NCBI RefSeq assembly: GCF_013387485.1
Contig: NZ_JABBXB010000001.1
Span: 454,001 to 518,000 of the forward strand
Source of the DNA: Stenotrophomonas sp. SAM-B
GTDB lineage: Bacteria; Pseudomonadota; Gammaproteobacteria; Xanthomonadales; Xanthomonadaceae
Reading direction: 5' to 3'
Length of the DNA: 64,000 bases
Positions 27,299-37,196 of the stretch are shown piece after piece. The translations under genes and the position numbers were made by a program. The notes beneath the pieces were generated by a model, which was not told the origin of the DNA, searched no databases, and worked only from the letters and a program-made list of their open reading frames with translations. Position 1 is the first letter of the stretch. Every line of letters starts with the position of its first letter.

Positions 27299-28723
27299 AT
27301 GACCTCTCGTTCCGACCGGCTCGGCCTGACCGCGTTGACCGCGCTGGTGGTCGGCTCGATGATCGGCGCCGGCATCTTCTCGTTGCCGCAGAACATCGCG
27401 CGCAGTGCGGGCCCGGGGGTGGCCCTGATCGGCTGGACGATCAGCGGGCTGGGGATGTTGATGCTGGCGTTCGTGTTCCAGAACCTGGCCAACCGCAAGC
27501 CCGAGCTGGACACCGGCATCTATGCGTACGCGCGTGCCGGGTTCGGCGACTACATCGGCTTCTCGGCTGCCTGGGGCTATTGGGTCTGTTCGCTGCTCGG
27601 CAACGTCAGCTACTTCGTGCTGATCTTCAGCGGGCTGGGCTACTTCGTGCCGGCCTTCGGCGAAGGCAATACGTGGCAGGCGGTGGCGTGCGCGTCCGTG
27701 CTGCTGTGGGCGATGCACGCGATGATCCTGCGTGGCATCCGCCAGGCCGCGCTGGTCAATGCGGTCGTCACCGTCGCCAAGATCGTGCCGATCGTGGTGT
27801 TCCTGATCATCGCCGCGGTGGGCTTCAAGGCCGATATCTTCACCGGGCAGTTCTGGGGCACGGTGGAACTGGGCAGCGTCGGCGAGCAGCTGCGCGGTAT
27901 GATGCTGATCACGGTCTGGGTGTTCATCGGCATCGAGGGCGCCAGCATCTATTCGCGCCGTGCGGCCAAGCGTTCGGATGTCGGGCGCGCGACCATCATC
28001 GGGTTCCTGTGCGTGCTTGCGCTGTTGATGCTGGTCAATCTGCTCTCGATGGGCGTGCTGCGCCAGGAGGCACTGGCACAGGCGCGCAACCCGTCGATGG
28101 CGTTCGTGCTGGAGGCCATCGTCGGCCCCTGGGGCGCCACGCTGATCATCATCGGCATGATCGTTTCGGTGCTGGGGGCGTTGCTGGCCTGGGTGCTGCT
28201 GTGCGCCGAAGTGCTGTACGCCGCGGCGGGGGATGGCACGATGCCAGCCTTCCTCGGGCACGAGAACGCGCGCCAGGTCCCGGCCAATGCGCTGTGGCTC
28301 ACCAACGGGCTGATCCAGCTGTTCCTGGTCATTACCCTGTTCAGTGCCGGCACCTATACCAGCCTGGTGCTGCTGGGCGCATCGATGAGCCTGGTGCCGT
28401 ATCTGTTCTCGGCCGGTTACGGCGCCCTGCTCGCGTTGCGCGGGGAAACCTATGCCGGGCAACCTGGGTTGCGCGCCCGCGATCTGCTGGTGGCCGGGCT
28501 GGCAACGGTCTACGCGCTGTGGCTGGTCTATGCCGGCGGACTGTCCCAGGTGCTGCTGTCGGTATTGCTGTACGCGCCGGGCATCGCCATGTTCGCGGTC
28601 GCCAAGCACGGGCATGGGCAGCGGATATTCACCCGGGCGGAGCAGGTGATCGTGGCGGTTGTGATCGTCGTTGCCGGTTGGGCGGCGTGGGCTCTGTACC
28701 AGGGCCATCTGCACCTGGCATGA
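27299..28723 (+). CDS. Basic amino acid/polyamine antiporter (ArcD-like APA family)
   Basis: A 474-residue inner-membrane protein with about 12-13 segments. The family block GSMIGAGIFSLPQNIARSAG in segment 1 and WVFIGIEGASIYSRRAAKRS in the middle are typical of ArcD-type arginine/ornithine and lysine/cadaverine antiporters. No arginine deiminase genes (arcABC) are adjacent, so the substrate is uncertain. The start is ATG 27299 (MTSRSDRLG) with GGTGAG just upstream. Confidence 0.88.
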   Translation: MTSRSDRLGLTALTALVVGSMIGAGIFSLPQNIARSAGPGVALIGWTISGLGMLMLAFVFQNLANRKPELDTGIYAYARAGFGDYIGFSAAWGYWVCSLLGNVSYFVLIFSGLGYFVPAFGEGNTWQAVACASVLLWAMHAMILRGIRQAALVNAVVTVAKIVPIVVFLIIAAVGFKADIFTGQFWGTVELGSVGEQLRGMMLITVWVFIGIEGASIYSRRAAKRSDVGRATIIGFLCVLALLMLVNLLSMGVLRQEALAQARNPSMAFVLEAIVGPWGATLIIIGMIVSVLGALLAWVLLCAEVLYAAAGDGTMPAFLGHENARQVPANALWLTNGLIQLFLVITLFSAGTYTSLVLLGASMSLVPYLFSAGYGALLALRGETYAGQPGLRARDLLVAGLATVYALWLVYAGGLSQVLLSVLLYAPGIAMFAVAKHGHGQRIFTRAEQVIVAVVIVVAGWAAWALYQGHLHLA

Positions 28724-28741
28724 GCGCCACGCGATGGGCGA

Positions 28742-29809
28742 TCACGGTGACCGCACGTCCGGGCTCGCCGGAAACCCGCGGCGCCCCAGCCGCAGCGCCA
28801 GATGCACGAGCACGATCAGCACCGGCACTTCCACCAGCGGCCCGATCACAGCGGCGAAGGCGACCGGCGAACCCAGCCCGAACGCGGCGATGGCCACCGC
28901 AATGGCCAGTTCGAAATTGTTGCCGGTGGCGGTGAATGCGATCGCGGTGGTGCGCGGGTAGTCGCGTGCGATCCAGCGGCCCATGAAGAAGCTCAGCAGG
29001 AACTGCACGAAGAAGTAGATCGTCAACGGGATGGCGATCCGCACCGCGTCGAGCGGAATGTGCACGATGTCACCGCCCTTGAGGCTGAACATCGCCACGA
29101 TGGTGAACAACAACGCGATCAGCGTGATCGGGCTGATGGCCGGCAGGAACCGCGTTTCGTACCACGCGGCACCCCGCAGCTTCAGCAGCCAGCGCCGCCC
29201 GAGGTAGCCCGCCGCGAACGGAATCCCCAGATACACCAGCACCGCGCCGGCGATGGTCCACGTGCTGACATCGATCACGCTGCGCTGCAGCCCGAACAGC
29301 GGCGGCAGCACGGTCAGGAACACCCACGCATAGACGCTGAAGAACGCGATCTGGAACAGCGAATTGAACGCGACCAGCCCAGCCACGTACTGGTTGTCGC
29401 CGCGCGCCAGCTGGTTCCAGACCAGCACCATGGCGATGCACCGGGCCAGGCCGATCAGGATCAGTCCGGTCATGTACTCCGGCCGGTCGTGCAGGAACAG
29501 CGCGGCCAGCGCGAACATCAACACCGGTCCCACCACCCAGTTCTGCAGCAGCGACACTGCCAGCACGCGCTTGTCGGCGAAGACGCCGGGCAGCGCCTCG
29601 TACTTCACCTTCGCCAGGGGCGGGTACATCATCAGGATCAGGCCCGCGGCGATCGGCAGGTTGGTGCCGCCGATCGTCATGGCATCCAGCGCGGCGGGCA
29701 GGCCGTCGAACAGGGTGCCCAAGGCCACGCCGAGCGCCATCGCCGCGAAGATCCACAGGGTCAGCCAGCGGTCCAGAAAGGACAGGCGGGAAGGGGAGGA
29801 CGTCGTCAT
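28742..29809 (-). CDS. acr3: ACR3-family arsenite efflux permease
   Basis: A 355-residue permease with ten membrane segments, exporting arsenite by proton antiport. The hallmark cysteine sits in [20 protein letters not shown] (segment 4), and a conserved glutamate is in [17 protein letters not shown] (segment 9). It lies just downstream of arsR on the minus strand. ATG 29809 is used; a GTG at 29827 (4 nt past the arsR stop) would add six residues and is also possible. Together with arsR, arsH and arsC it forms a complete arsenic locus. Confidence 0.93.
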   Translation of the reverse strand: MTTSSPSRLSFLDRWLTLWIFAAMALGVALGTLFDGLPAALDAMTIGGTNLPIAAGLILMMYPPLAKVKYEALPGVFADKRVLAVSLLQNWVVGPVLMFALAALFLHDRPEYMTGLILIGLARCIAMVLVWNQLARGDNQYVAGLVAFNSLFQIAFFSVYAWVFLTVLPPLFGLQRSVIDVSTWTIAGAVLVYLGIPFAAGYLGRRWLLKLRGAAWYETRFLPAISPITLIALLFTIVAMFSLKGGDIVHIPLDAVRIAIPLTIYFFVQFLLSFFMGRWIARDYPRTTAIAFTATGNNFELAIAVAIAAFGLGSPVAFAAVIGPLVEVPVLIVLVHLALRLGRRGFPASPDVRSP

Positions 29810-29831
29810 TGCCACGGGCCCGGTCACGGTG

Positions 29832-30158
29832 TCAGCGCGGCGGTGTGCACTGGCCGGCCGGACCGCAGTCCGCCTCGCCGGCGCAGCAGTTTTCGGTCAG
29901 GTAGCCGATCAGGCCATTCATCGCCTCGAAGTCGGCGCGGTAGCAGATGCTGCGGCCGCGTGGCTCGGCGCTGACCAGCCCAGCCGCGCTCAGTTCCTTG
30001 AGGTGGAAGGACAGGGTGGCGCCGGGCAGGCCCAGTTCGGTGGCGATCTCGCCGGCCAACCGGCCGCCATGCCCGGCCTGCACCAGCAGGCGAAAGACGC
30101 TCAGGCGGGTGGCGTGGCCCAAGGCGGCGAGAGCGTTGGTTGCGTTATTATGTTCCAT
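29832..30158 (-). CDS. arsR: ArsR-family arsenic-responsive repressor
   Basis: A 108-residue winged-helix repressor. The DNA-binding part is [18 protein letters not shown] to [22 protein letters not shown]. There is no CxCxxC in the recognition helix as in E. coli ArsR; instead a C-terminal cysteine cluster [15 protein letters not shown] is the likely arsenite-binding site, as in the type 2 ArsR proteins. The start is ATG 30158; the divergent arsH gene starts 39 bp away, and the gap holds a palindromic operator that overlaps the arsR start. Confidence 0.92.
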   Translation of the reverse strand: MEHNNATNALAALGHATRLSVFRLLVQAGHGGRLAGEIATELGLPGATLSFHLKELSAAGLVSAEPRGRSICYRADFEAMNGLIGYLTENCCAGEADCGPAGQCTPPR

Positions 30159-30178
30159 GTTTCTAGAATAGTGGAACA
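30151..30178. promoter_or_regulatory. Palindromic ars operator between arsR and arsH
   Basis: TGTTCCA and TGGAACA form a perfect 7-bp inverted repeat spaced by 14 bp, and inside it lies the palindrome TTCTAGAA (30161-30168). The element overlaps the arsR start codon and lies just upstream of the arsH ribosome binding site, so one ArsR site could control both directions. Confidence 0.65.
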
Positions 30179-30197
30179 ATACGTCCGGAGCAACCCC

Positions 30198-30947
30198 ATG
30201 TCCCTGCTGCCCCACCTGACCGATGCGGTCGTCGACCGTCCGGATGCCGTCCGGTTGTCTGCCCGTGTCAGTGCCCACCCGCCCCGCATCCTGGTGATGT
30301 ATGGATCGCTGCGCCCACAGTCGTACAGCCGGTTGCTCGCCAAGGAAGTGGAGCGCCTGCTGCAGCACCTGGGCGCCGAGGTGCGGGTGTTCGATCCGCA
30401 CGGGCTCCCGTTGGTCGACGCGGTGGACGCCAGCGATCCCAGGGTCCAGCAGCTGCGCGCCTGGTCGCAGTGGTCCGAGGGCCAGGTCTGGATCAGTCCG
30501 GAGCGTCACGGCACCCTCAGCGCAGTGTTCAAGAACCAGATCGACTGGCTGCCGTTGACCGAGGGCAGTGTGCGCCCGACCCAGGGCCGCACCTTGGCCG
30601 TGATGCAGGTGTCGGGCGGCTCGCAGTCCTTCAATGTGGTCAACGCATTGCGGGTTCTCGGGCGCTGGATGCGGATGGTAACGATCCCCAACCAGTCCTC
30701 GGTTGCCAAGGTCTGGCAGGAGTTCGACGGGGAGGGGCGGATGAAGCCGTCGGCGTACTACGATCGTGTCGTCGACGTGGTCGAGGAGCTGGTGAAGTTC
30801 ACGCTGCTGGTGCGCGACCACAGTGACTACCTGACCGACCGCTACAGCGAGCGCAAGGATGATGCGGAAGCAGCGCGGTTGGCCCGCAATGCGGGCGTGT
30901 TCGAGCCGGTCACGCGCCCGTCGGCCGCTGCCGGAGACCGCGCATGA
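30198..30947 (+). CDS. arsH: ArsH organoarsenical oxidase (NADPH flavoprotein)
   Basis: A 249-residue flavodoxin-like FMN protein of the ArsH family, which oxidises trivalent methyl and aromatic arsenicals to the less toxic pentavalent form. The FMN-binding loop is [20 protein letters not shown] and the second signature [22 protein letters not shown]. The ATG at 30198 is preceded by GGAG at 8 nt. It overlaps arsC by 4 nt (ATGA), so the two are translationally coupled. Confidence 0.95.
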   Translation: MSLLPHLTDAVVDRPDAVRLSARVSAHPPRILVMYGSLRPQSYSRLLAKEVERLLQHLGAEVRVFDPHGLPLVDAVDASDPRVQQLRAWSQWSEGQVWISPERHGTLSAVFKNQIDWLPLTEGSVRPTQGRTLAVMQVSGGSQSFNVVNALRVLGRWMRMVTIPNQSSVAKVWQEFDGEGRMKPSAYYDRVVDVVEELVKFTLLVRDHSDYLTDRYSERKDDAEAARLARNAGVFEPVTRPSAAAGDRA

Positions 30948-31369
30948 AGGCCATCATCTATCACAACCCGGCCTGCGCGACCTCGCGCAACGTGCTCGCG
31001 TTGATCCGCCATGCCGGCGTCGAACCGGAGGTGGTGCAGTACCTGCAAACGCCGCCGGATCGTGAGCGGCTTGTCGAACTGATTGCCGCCGCCGGCCTGC
31101 AGGTGCGCGATGCGCTGCGCCAGAAAGGCACGCCGTATGCCGAGCTCGGCCTGGACGATCCAGCGCTGGCGGATGCGCAGCTGCTCGATGCGATGCTGGC
31201 CCATCCGATCCTGATCAACCGGCCGTTCGTGCAGACCGCACTTGGGGTGCGTCTGGCGCGGCCGTCGGAGACGGTCCTGGAAATCCTGCCGCCGGTGCAT
31301 GCGCCATTCCGCAAGGAAGACGGCGAGGTGGTGATCGACGCCGGAGGCCGACGCCCCCCGCCGCGCTGA
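30944..31369 (+). CDS. arsC: Arsenate reductase (glutaredoxin-coupled)
   Basis: A 141-residue arsenate reductase of the R773/Spx type, which reduces arsenate to arsenite for export by Acr3. The catalytic Cys12 is in NPACATSRN, and the arginine that holds the arsenate is in the [20 protein letters not shown] block, as expected. It overlaps the end of arsH by 4 nt and is followed by a bidirectional terminator. Confidence 0.95.
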   Translation: MKAIIYHNPACATSRNVLALIRHAGVEPEVVQYLQTPPDRERLVELIAAAGLQVRDALRQKGTPYAELGLDDPALADAQLLDAMLAHPILINRPFVQTALGVRLARPSETVLEILPPVHAPFRKEDGEVVIDAGGRRPPPR

Positions 31370-31403
31370 AGCAGCACACGCGGCCGCCGCACCGCCGCCC
31401 CAC

Positions 31404-31433
31404 GAAAAAGCCCGGTCAGTGACCGGGCTTTTG
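31404..31433. terminator. Bidirectional terminator between arsC and DUF2628 gene
   Basis: A GCCCGGTC / GACCGGGC stem (31410-31428) with a 3-nt loop, A-run on the left and TTTT on the right, so it can stop transcripts from both converging genes. Confidence 0.85.
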
Positions 31434-31454
31434 TGCTTCACGCCTGCGCGTTGC

Positions 31455-31844
31455 TTACCAACGCATGCCGGCGAAGGGGTTCCAGCTGGTGTCGCCCTTC
31501 ACTTTTTCCAGGTAGTACGAATAGTTGGTGGTCATCCCGATCAGGACCGACCAGGCCATGCCGATCGCCCGGCCGACCACGTCCGGCAGGAACGCCAGGA
31601 TCACCATCAGCACGAGGGTGATGCCCAGAATGGTGAGCGCCTTGCGCCACATGCCCAGGATCAGCAGGTAGATCCAGCTGAAGAACAGCGCGAAGAAGTT
31701 GAAGTTGATCTTGATCCGCTGGCCGAACGTCAACGTCTTGAACGCGGCCTTGAACGCCGGCGAATTGGGAGCGCCGTGCTGTTCGAAGAAGTTGAAGCGG
31801 AACTGCCACTTGGGGCTGTAGGGGGAAGCAGTATTGGAATCCAT
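31455..31844 (-). CDS. DUF2628 membrane protein
   Basis: A 129-residue protein with the DUF2628 pattern: an amphipathic N-terminal segment rich in Phe (WQFRFNFFEQHG), a FKTLTFGQRIKINFNFFALFF block, then two or three membrane segments (LFFSWIYLLILGMW, LTILGITLVLMVILAFL, and IGMAWSVLIGM). The family is found in many proteobacteria with no established function. It converges on arsC. Confidence 0.82.
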   Translation of the reverse strand: MDSNTASPYSPKWQFRFNFFEQHGAPNSPAFKAAFKTLTFGQRIKINFNFFALFFSWIYLLILGMWRKALTILGITLVLMVILAFLPDVVGRAIGMAWSVLIGMTTNYSYYLEKVKGDTSWNPFAGMRW

Positions 31845-32039
31845 ATCCGAATCATGTGTTGAAAACGATTACATGATACCGACAAGCTCTTGATAAGCGC
31901 CAATATTTCGACGCTTCCCAAGACCTCTGGCAAGGACTGAGGGCACCGTCACACATTCGTCCCGAATTTCCGCTAGGGTGCGCAATCCGCGCGGCCGGAA
32001 GCCCCGCAGGTCATGAGAAGTCAACGAGATGCCAGGCCA

Positions 32040-32219
32040 ATGTCCATTGATGTGATGTCCCCCGAGCGCCCTGAAGCAGGACCGCAGATCACCCCGTGTC
32101 CGGTCGCCACCCAGGCACAGCACCTGCTCGCCCAGCTGCAGTTCTCGCAGGTGAGCGCGCGTGCGCTCGCCCGCCCGCCGGTCGCCACCGACCTGGCCGT
32201 GGCCGCCACCCTCGCCTGA
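32040..32219 (+). CDS. Possible small protein upstream of mdoH
   Basis: A 59-residue frame (MSIDVMSPERPEAG...) with G/C in nearly all third positions, as in the true genes around it. An ATG at 32013 would add nine residues. The C-terminal half is Ala/Leu/Gln-rich and could be one helix; there is no signal peptide. An 8-bp stem hairpin (CAGCGACG / CGTCGCTG, 32246-32264) follows the stop codon by 26 bp but lacks a T-run. I do not recognise it, and the call is only tentative. Confidence 0.4.
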   Translation: MSIDVMSPERPEAGPQITPCPVATQAQHLLAQLQFSQVSARALARPPVATDLAVAATLA

Positions 32220-32703
32220 GCTGACCCGGCGTCTGTCGCCAACGTCAGCGACGACCCGTCGCTGGACCGCTTCGCCGGTCGAAAACTGCGCACCACTGGC
32301 GCTCTCCTGTTCCGGCGGAGCCCCTTGGAAGTGCTGGCGTGGCGGTTTCGCGTCCCCCGCGTCGGTTCCAAGCTGAATGGGGAGACGCCCACGGCACAGG
32401 GCCTGCGGGCCGATCGTCGTTCAGGGGCTTCCAGTTGTCTCGATCCAAAAGCTGAATGCGGAGAAATCGACGCGCGGCCCTTCGCGCGCACCTTACATTT
32501 CGCGCCATAGACTGAGCCGCATTTTTCGTCTCAAGTCGGTTTGGAGAGTTCGTGGGTTCCGGTAGTCACAGACAACAGCTGCGTGCCGGTCTCCGGCCCG
32601 CGCCGACAGGACGAATGCGTGCCATCGCGCACGCCGGGCTCAGGATGCCCCTTTCCACACTTGGCACCCCCGGCCTGGCACGCCCTGCACAGGGACACCG
32701 CGC
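32220..32703 (+). other. Intergenic region before mdoH with a repeated 16-mer
   Basis: 484 bp with no gene I can support. It holds an 8-bp stem hairpin at 32246-32264, and the 16-mer AAGCTGAATGSGGAGA twice (32370-32385 with G, 32449-32464 with C), 79 bp apart. A GC-rich inverted repeat GCGCGCGG / CGCGCGC lies near 32468-32487. The function is unknown; a regulated leader or small RNA is possible. Confidence 0.45.
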
Positions 32704-34611
32704 ATGAGTACCCAGACCCTGATCGCCCCGCTGGACGCCGGCCGGGCGACGTTGCCGGCCGAGTCGCCGTTGCCGATGCCCGAGCAGTCGTTGCGCGACG
32801 GGCAGCTGCAGGTCCGGCGCCAGCGCACCTCGCCGCGGATGATCGGACTGCGCCGCTTTTACATCCTGGGCGGCACCGCGGCGATGACCATCGCTGCCAG
32901 CCGGATGATGTGGAAGGTGCTGGCCGTCAACGGCATCAGCGTGCTCGAGGCGTGCCTGCTGGTGCTGTTCGTCGGCCTGTTCGCGTGGATCGCGCTGTCC
33001 TTCGCCGGCGCCGTGGCCGGCTTCCTGACCGCGGTGTTCGACCGTGGTTACAAGCTGGGCATCGATCCGGACGCGCCGCTGCCGACCGTGCACACGCGTA
33101 CCGCGCTGCTGATGCCCACCTACAACGAAGATCCGCGCCGGTTGCTGGCCGGTCTGCAGGCGATCTATGAGTCGGTCGCCGAGACCGGGCAGCTGGCGAA
33201 CTTCGATTTCTACGTACTCAGCGATACCCGCCGCGATGACGTCGGGCAGGCCGAGGAAGAAGCCTTCCACGCGCTGTGCGATGCGGTCGGCGGCCATGAC
33301 CGCATCTTCTACCGTCGCCGCGGCGACAACAGCGGGCGCAAGGCCGGCAACATCGCCGATTGGGTCCGCCGGTTCGGCGGCGCCTACCCTCAGATGCTGA
33401 TCCTGGACGCCGACAGCCTGATGACCGGCGACACCATCGTGCGCCTGGTGGCCGGCATGGAGCACAACCCGGACGTCGGCCTGATCCAGACCCTGCCGGC
33501 AGTGGTCGGCGGGCGTACGCTCTTCGCCCGCATGCAGCAGTTCGGTGGGCGCGTGTACGGCCCGGTGATCGGCCGCGGCGTGGCCTGGTGGCACGGCGCC
33601 GAGAGCAACTACTGGGGCCACAACGCGATCATCCGCACCCAGGCCTTCGCCGAACAGGCCGGCCTGCCGTTGCTGCCGGGCAAGGAACCGTTTGGTGGGC
33701 ATGTGCTCAGCCACGATTTCGTCGAGGCGGCGCTGATGCGTCGTGGCGGCTGGGCCACCCACATGGTGCCGTACCTCAAAGGCAGCTATGAGGAAGGTCC
33801 GCCGACCCTGACCGATCTGCTGGTGCGCGACCGCCGCTGGTGCCAGGGCAACCTGCAGCACGCCAAGGTGGTGGGCTCCAAGGGCCTGCACTGGGTCAGC
33901 CGCATGCACATGCTGGTCGGCATCGGCCATTACTTCACCGCGCCGATGTGGGCGATGCTGATGCTGGTCGGGATCGCGATCCCGCTGTTCCAGGGCGGCA
34001 TCGACCTCAACGAAGTGCTGCATCTCTCGCCCGGCGTGTACTGGCGCCACCAGGACGAGACCCAGGTGATCCGCATGTTCGCGATCACCATGGTGGTGCT
34101 GCTCTCGCCGAAGGTGCTGGGCTATCTGGCGATGCTGCTGGAGCCGGTCGAACGTCGCGGCTGCGGTGGCACGATCCGCGCCTTCATTTCGATGCTGCTG
34201 GAGACCATCCTCGCCGCGTTGATGGCGCCGGTGGTGATGTATGTGCAGTCGCGCGGCGTGGCCGAAGTGCTGGCCGGCAAGGACTCGGGCTGGGACGCGC
34301 AGCAGCGTGACGATGGCGGCGTGTCCTGGCTCGCGCTGGCGCGCGGTTATGGCGGGCTGAGCGTGTTCGGTCTGTTCATGGGCGCGCTGGCCTACGCGGT
34401 CTCGCCCTCGCTGGCCGCGTGGATGGCGCCGGTGGTGATCGGCATGGTGCTGGCGATTCCGGTGGTGGGCTTCACCTCCTCGCGCACCGCGGGCGTCTGG
34501 ATGCACCGGCTGGGCCTGATGGAAATCCCCGAAGAATCGGCACCACCGAAGGTGCTGGTGCGCGCGGCCGAGCTGCGCCGCGCGGCCGCCGAGGCGCATC
34601 CGCACGGCTGA
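32704..34611 (+). CDS. opgH: Osmoregulated periplasmic glucan glucosyltransferase
   Basis: A 635-residue inner-membrane glycosyltransferase (OpgH/MdoH, GT2) that makes the beta-glucan backbone of periplasmic glucans from UDP-glucose and exports it. The catalytic motifs are [22 protein letters not shown] and the Q-x-x-R-W-like [14 protein letters not shown]. Membrane segments flank the cytoplasmic domain (two near residues 65-115 and several after residue 400). E. coli MdoH is 847 residues; the shorter form without the long tails is usual in xanthomonads. The partner opgG is not in the window, so the gene stands apart from it here. Confidence 0.93.
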   Translation: MSTQTLIAPLDAGRATLPAESPLPMPEQSLRDGQLQVRRQRTSPRMIGLRRFYILGGTAAMTIAASRMMWKVLAVNGISVLEACLLVLFVGLFAWIALSFAGAVAGFLTAVFDRGYKLGIDPDAPLPTVHTRTALLMPTYNEDPRRLLAGLQAIYESVAETGQLANFDFYVLSDTRRDDVGQAEEEAFHALCDAVGGHDRIFYRRRGDNSGRKAGNIADWVRRFGGAYPQMLILDADSLMTGDTIVRLVAGMEHNPDVGLIQTLPAVVGGRTLFARMQQFGGRVYGPVIGRGVAWWHGAESNYWGHNAIIRTQAFAEQAGLPLLPGKEPFGGHVLSHDFVEAALMRRGGWATHMVPYLKGSYEEGPPTLTDLLVRDRRWCQGNLQHAKVVGSKGLHWVSRMHMLVGIGHYFTAPMWAMLMLVGIAIPLFQGGIDLNEVLHLSPGVYWRHQDETQVIRMFAITMVVLLSPKVLGYLAMLLEPVERRGCGGTIRAFISMLLETILAALMAPVVMYVQSRGVAEVLAGKDSGWDAQQRDDGGVSWLALARGYGGLSVFGLFMGALAYAVSPSLAAWMAPVVIGMVLAIPVVGFTSSRTAGVWMHRLGLMEIPEESAPPKVLVRAAELRRAAAEAHPHG

Positions 34612-34689
34612 GCGGTATGTCGCCGCGACCGATGCCCCATTGGCACGGGGCGCGGTCATAATGCGGCTTGAACGTACTGGAGCCGCCTG

Positions 34690-35352
34690 ATGCTGGATAC
34701 CGTGGAAAACGAAACCGGCGCCGACCCGCAGTGGTCGGTGCTGTGGCTGCATGGCCTGGGTGCCGATGGCCATGACTTCGCCCCGATCGTGCCCGAACTG
34801 GTGCGCCCGCACTGGCCGGCGATCCGCTTCGTGTTCCCGCATGCGCCGGTGCAGCCGATCACGATCAACAACGGCGTGCCGATGCGCGCCTGGTACGACA
34901 TCGTCAGCATGGACTTCCGCTCGCGCGCGGACAGCGCTGGCGTGGAGGCCTCGATCGTCGAGCTGGAACTGCTGATCGAGCGCGAGATCGCGCGCGGCAT
35001 CCCGGCCGAACGCATCCTGCTGGCCGGTTTCTCGCAGGGCGGGGCGGTGATCCTCAGCGCGCTGCTGCGCCGCACGCGCCCGCTGGCCGGGCTGATCGCG
35101 CTGTCGACCTACCTCCCGGATCCGGCCAAGGCGGCCGCCGCGCGGGTGGCCGATGCGATCAGCGTGCCGGTGTTCATGGCGCACGGCACGCAGGATCCGG
35201 TGATTCCGGTGGCGATCGCCGAGCACACCGCTCAGACCCTTGGCGTGCTCGGCCTGCCGGTGGAGTGGCACACCTATACGATGGCCCACCAGGTCTGCGC
35301 CGAGGAACTGCACGCGCTGGGCGAATGGCTCGAGGCGCGCTTCGCCGCCTGA
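34690..35352 (+). CDS. Alpha/beta-hydrolase carboxylesterase
   Basis: A 220-residue cytoplasmic esterase of the phospholipase/carboxylesterase family (Pfam Abhydrolase_2). The oxyanion block WLHGLGADGHDF, the nucleophile elbow GFSQGG (Ser about 117), the Asp in HGTQDPVIPV and the His in MAHQVCAEEL complete the triad. Related proteins hydrolyse short acyl esters and act on S-acyl proteins. It ends 4 nt before the algZ-like gene, so they are likely cotranscribed. Confidence 0.92.
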   Translation: MLDTVENETGADPQWSVLWLHGLGADGHDFAPIVPELVRPHWPAIRFVFPHAPVQPITINNGVPMRAWYDIVSMDFRSRADSAGVEASIVELELLIEREIARGIPAERILLAGFSQGGAVILSALLRRTRPLAGLIALSTYLPDPAKAAAARVADAISVPVFMAHGTQDPVIPVAIAEHTAQTLGVLGLPVEWHTYTMAHQVCAEELHALGEWLEARFAA

Positions 35353-35356
35353 TCCC

Positions 35357-36403
35357 ATGAGCGACCCGCGCCAGCAGTCCTGGTTGCCCGAGCTGTGCCG
35401 CCTGCCGCGGCTGGCGGCGATGCTCGGGTTGGCCGAACTGGTCGTGGTGGTGGTCGCGCTCGCACCCGATGGGAGCCGCCATTGGACCGCGACGGATTTC
35501 CTCTCGGCCAGTGGTTTCGCGCTGTGGCTGGCGCTGGCGGTCACGGTCTGCCTGTGCAGCGTGCGTGCGATGCTCTCGCGCCTGCCCGAAGTGCCGGGCA
35601 TGGTGCTGGTGGTGCTGATGACCGGCCTGATCGCCGCTGCCTGTGCGGCGATCGTGCACGCGCTGTACGGCGTGCTCGGTGGCAGCAGCTTCGCCCAGAC
35701 CGTCGGGTTCTGGCGGTTCACGCTCGGCAGCGCGGCGATGACCGCGCTGATTTCCGCGCTGGCGCTGCGCTACTTCTACGTCAGCGATCGCGGCAGCGCG
35801 CAGATGCTGGCCAACGCGCAGGCGCAGGCCGATGCGCTGCAGGCGCGCATCCGCCCGCACTTTCTGTTCAACAGCATGAACCTGATCGCCAGCCTGCTGC
35901 GCCGCGATCCGGACGTGGCCGAGCGCGCGGTACTCGACCTGTCCGATCTGTTCCGCGCGGCGTTGGGCGCGGGCGAGGGCGATTCCACCCTGCAGGCCGA
36001 GTGCGAACTGGCCGAACGCTATCTCTCGATCGAATCGCTGCGCCTGGGCGAACGCCTGAAGGTGATCTGGCTGCGCGACGAACCGTTGCCGTGGTCGTTG
36101 CCGATGCCGCGGCTGGTGCTGCAGCCGCTGGTCGAGAACGCGGTGCTGCACGGCATCTCGCGGGTGCCGGCCGGCGGCACCATCGTGCTGGCGTTGTCGA
36201 GCGATGGCACCAGCCTACGCATCCGCGTGCGCAACCCGGCGCCGGACCCGGCCACGCGCGGGCTGCCGCTGCTCCAGGGCGCGGGCCACGCACAGCGCAA
36301 CATCGCCCATCGCCTGGCCTGGCGCTTCGGCCCGGCGGCGCGGATGACGGGGGCGTGGGCCGACGGCTACTATGCTTGCGAAATCACGGTCCCGGTCCAG
36401 TGA
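35357..36403 (+). CDS. algZ: AlgZ/LytS-type sensor kinase
   Basis: A 348-residue membrane kinase with four to five N-terminal segments (residues 15-135) and the His_kinase block IRPHFLFNSMNLIASLLRRD typical of the LytS/AlgZ (FimS) family, then an ATPase part (QPLVENAVLHGI). It is the partner of the LytTR regulator that follows 10 bp later. In Pseudomonas the pair controls alginate and type IV pili. The start is ATG 35357, 4 nt after the esterase stop codon. The symbol is by orthology of order (algZ-algR-hemC) and sequence type. Confidence 0.85.
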   Translation: MSDPRQQSWLPELCRLPRLAAMLGLAELVVVVVALAPDGSRHWTATDFLSASGFALWLALAVTVCLCSVRAMLSRLPEVPGMVLVVLMTGLIAAACAAIVHALYGVLGGSSFAQTVGFWRFTLGSAAMTALISALALRYFYVSDRGSAQMLANAQAQADALQARIRPHFLFNSMNLIASLLRRDPDVAERAVLDLSDLFRAALGAGEGDSTLQAECELAERYLSIESLRLGERLKVIWLRDEPLPWSLPMPRLVLQPLVENAVLHGISRVPAGGTIVLALSSDGTSLRIRVRNPAPDPATRGLPLLQGAGHAQRNIAHRLAWRFGPAARMTGAWADGYYACEITVPVQ

Positions 36404-36413
36404 GGAAACTGTC

Positions 36414-37142
36414 TTGAAGGTGGTGATCGCCGACGACGAACCGCTGGCCCGCGAGCGCCTGCGCTCCCTGCTCGCCGACCAGGCTGGCATCGAGGTCGTG
36501 GCCGAGGCCGAGAACGGCGAGCAGGCGCTGCATGCCTGTGCCGAACTGCAACCGGACCTGGTCCTGCTTGATATCGCCATGCCCGGCCTGGACGGGCTGG
36601 AGGCCGCGCGTCACCTGGCGACCTTCGAGCCGCGCCCGGCGGTGGTGTTCTGCACCGCCTACGACGCGCATGCGCTTTCCGCGTTCGAGGCCGCCGCCAT
36701 CGACTACCTGATGAAGCCGGTGCGCCCCGAGCGCCTGGCTGCGGCACTGGAGCGCGCGCGGACCTTCCTGGCCGGCCGCAGCGGACCGGCGGCGGCCGCC
36801 AGCCAGCAGGCCCGCACACTGCTGTGCGCGCGCCTGCGCGGCAGCCTGCGGCTGATTCCGGTCGAGGACATCCACTATCTCCAGGCGGAGGAGAAGTACG
36901 TCGTGGTGCACCACGCCCGCGGCGAAGACCTGCTGGAGGAATCGCTGAAGTCGCTGGAAGAGGAATTCGGCAACCGCTTCGTGCGCATCCACCGCAATTG
37001 CCTGGTCGCCCGCCACGAGCTGGTCGAGCTGCGACGAAATGGGGCAGGCCAGGTCCAGGCCGTGCTGCGGCACGGGCACGCGCCGCTGGAAGTCAGCCGC
37101 CGCTGCGTGGCCAGCCTGAAGCAGGAACTCAAGCACCTGTAA
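36414..37142 (+). CDS. algR: AlgR-type LytTR response regulator
   Basis: A 242-residue response regulator: receiver (acidic pair VVIADDEPLARERL, phospho-Asp in LVLLDIAMPGLDG, Lys in IDYLMKPVRP) and a C-terminal LytTR DNA-binding domain (IPVEDIHYLQAEEKYVVVHH to FVRIHRNCLVARHEL). The start is an unusual TTG at 36414, chosen because GAGGAA lies 6 nt before it; the only ATG in frame (36372) is inside algZ. It is followed by hemC, as in Pseudomonas algZ-algR-hemC. Confidence 0.92.
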   Translation: MKVVIADDEPLARERLRSLLADQAGIEVVAEAENGEQALHACAELQPDLVLLDIAMPGLDGLEAARHLATFEPRPAVVFCTAYDAHALSAFEAAAIDYLMKPVRPERLAAALERARTFLAGRSGPAAAASQQARTLLCARLRGSLRLIPVEDIHYLQAEEKYVVVHHARGEDLLEESLKSLEEEFGNRFVRIHRNCLVARHELVELRRNGAGQVQAVLRHGHAPLEVSRRCVASLKQELKHL

Positions 37143-37196
37143 CCCGGCGGCCGCACGCCATTGGTCGATACGCCCCTGTGCGTCGATAATGGCGCC

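Noticed and set aside
32566..35721. 1051-codon minus-strand frame over opgH and the esterase
   Set aside because: It is a shadow frame; it spans two true genes and an intergenic region without any domain.
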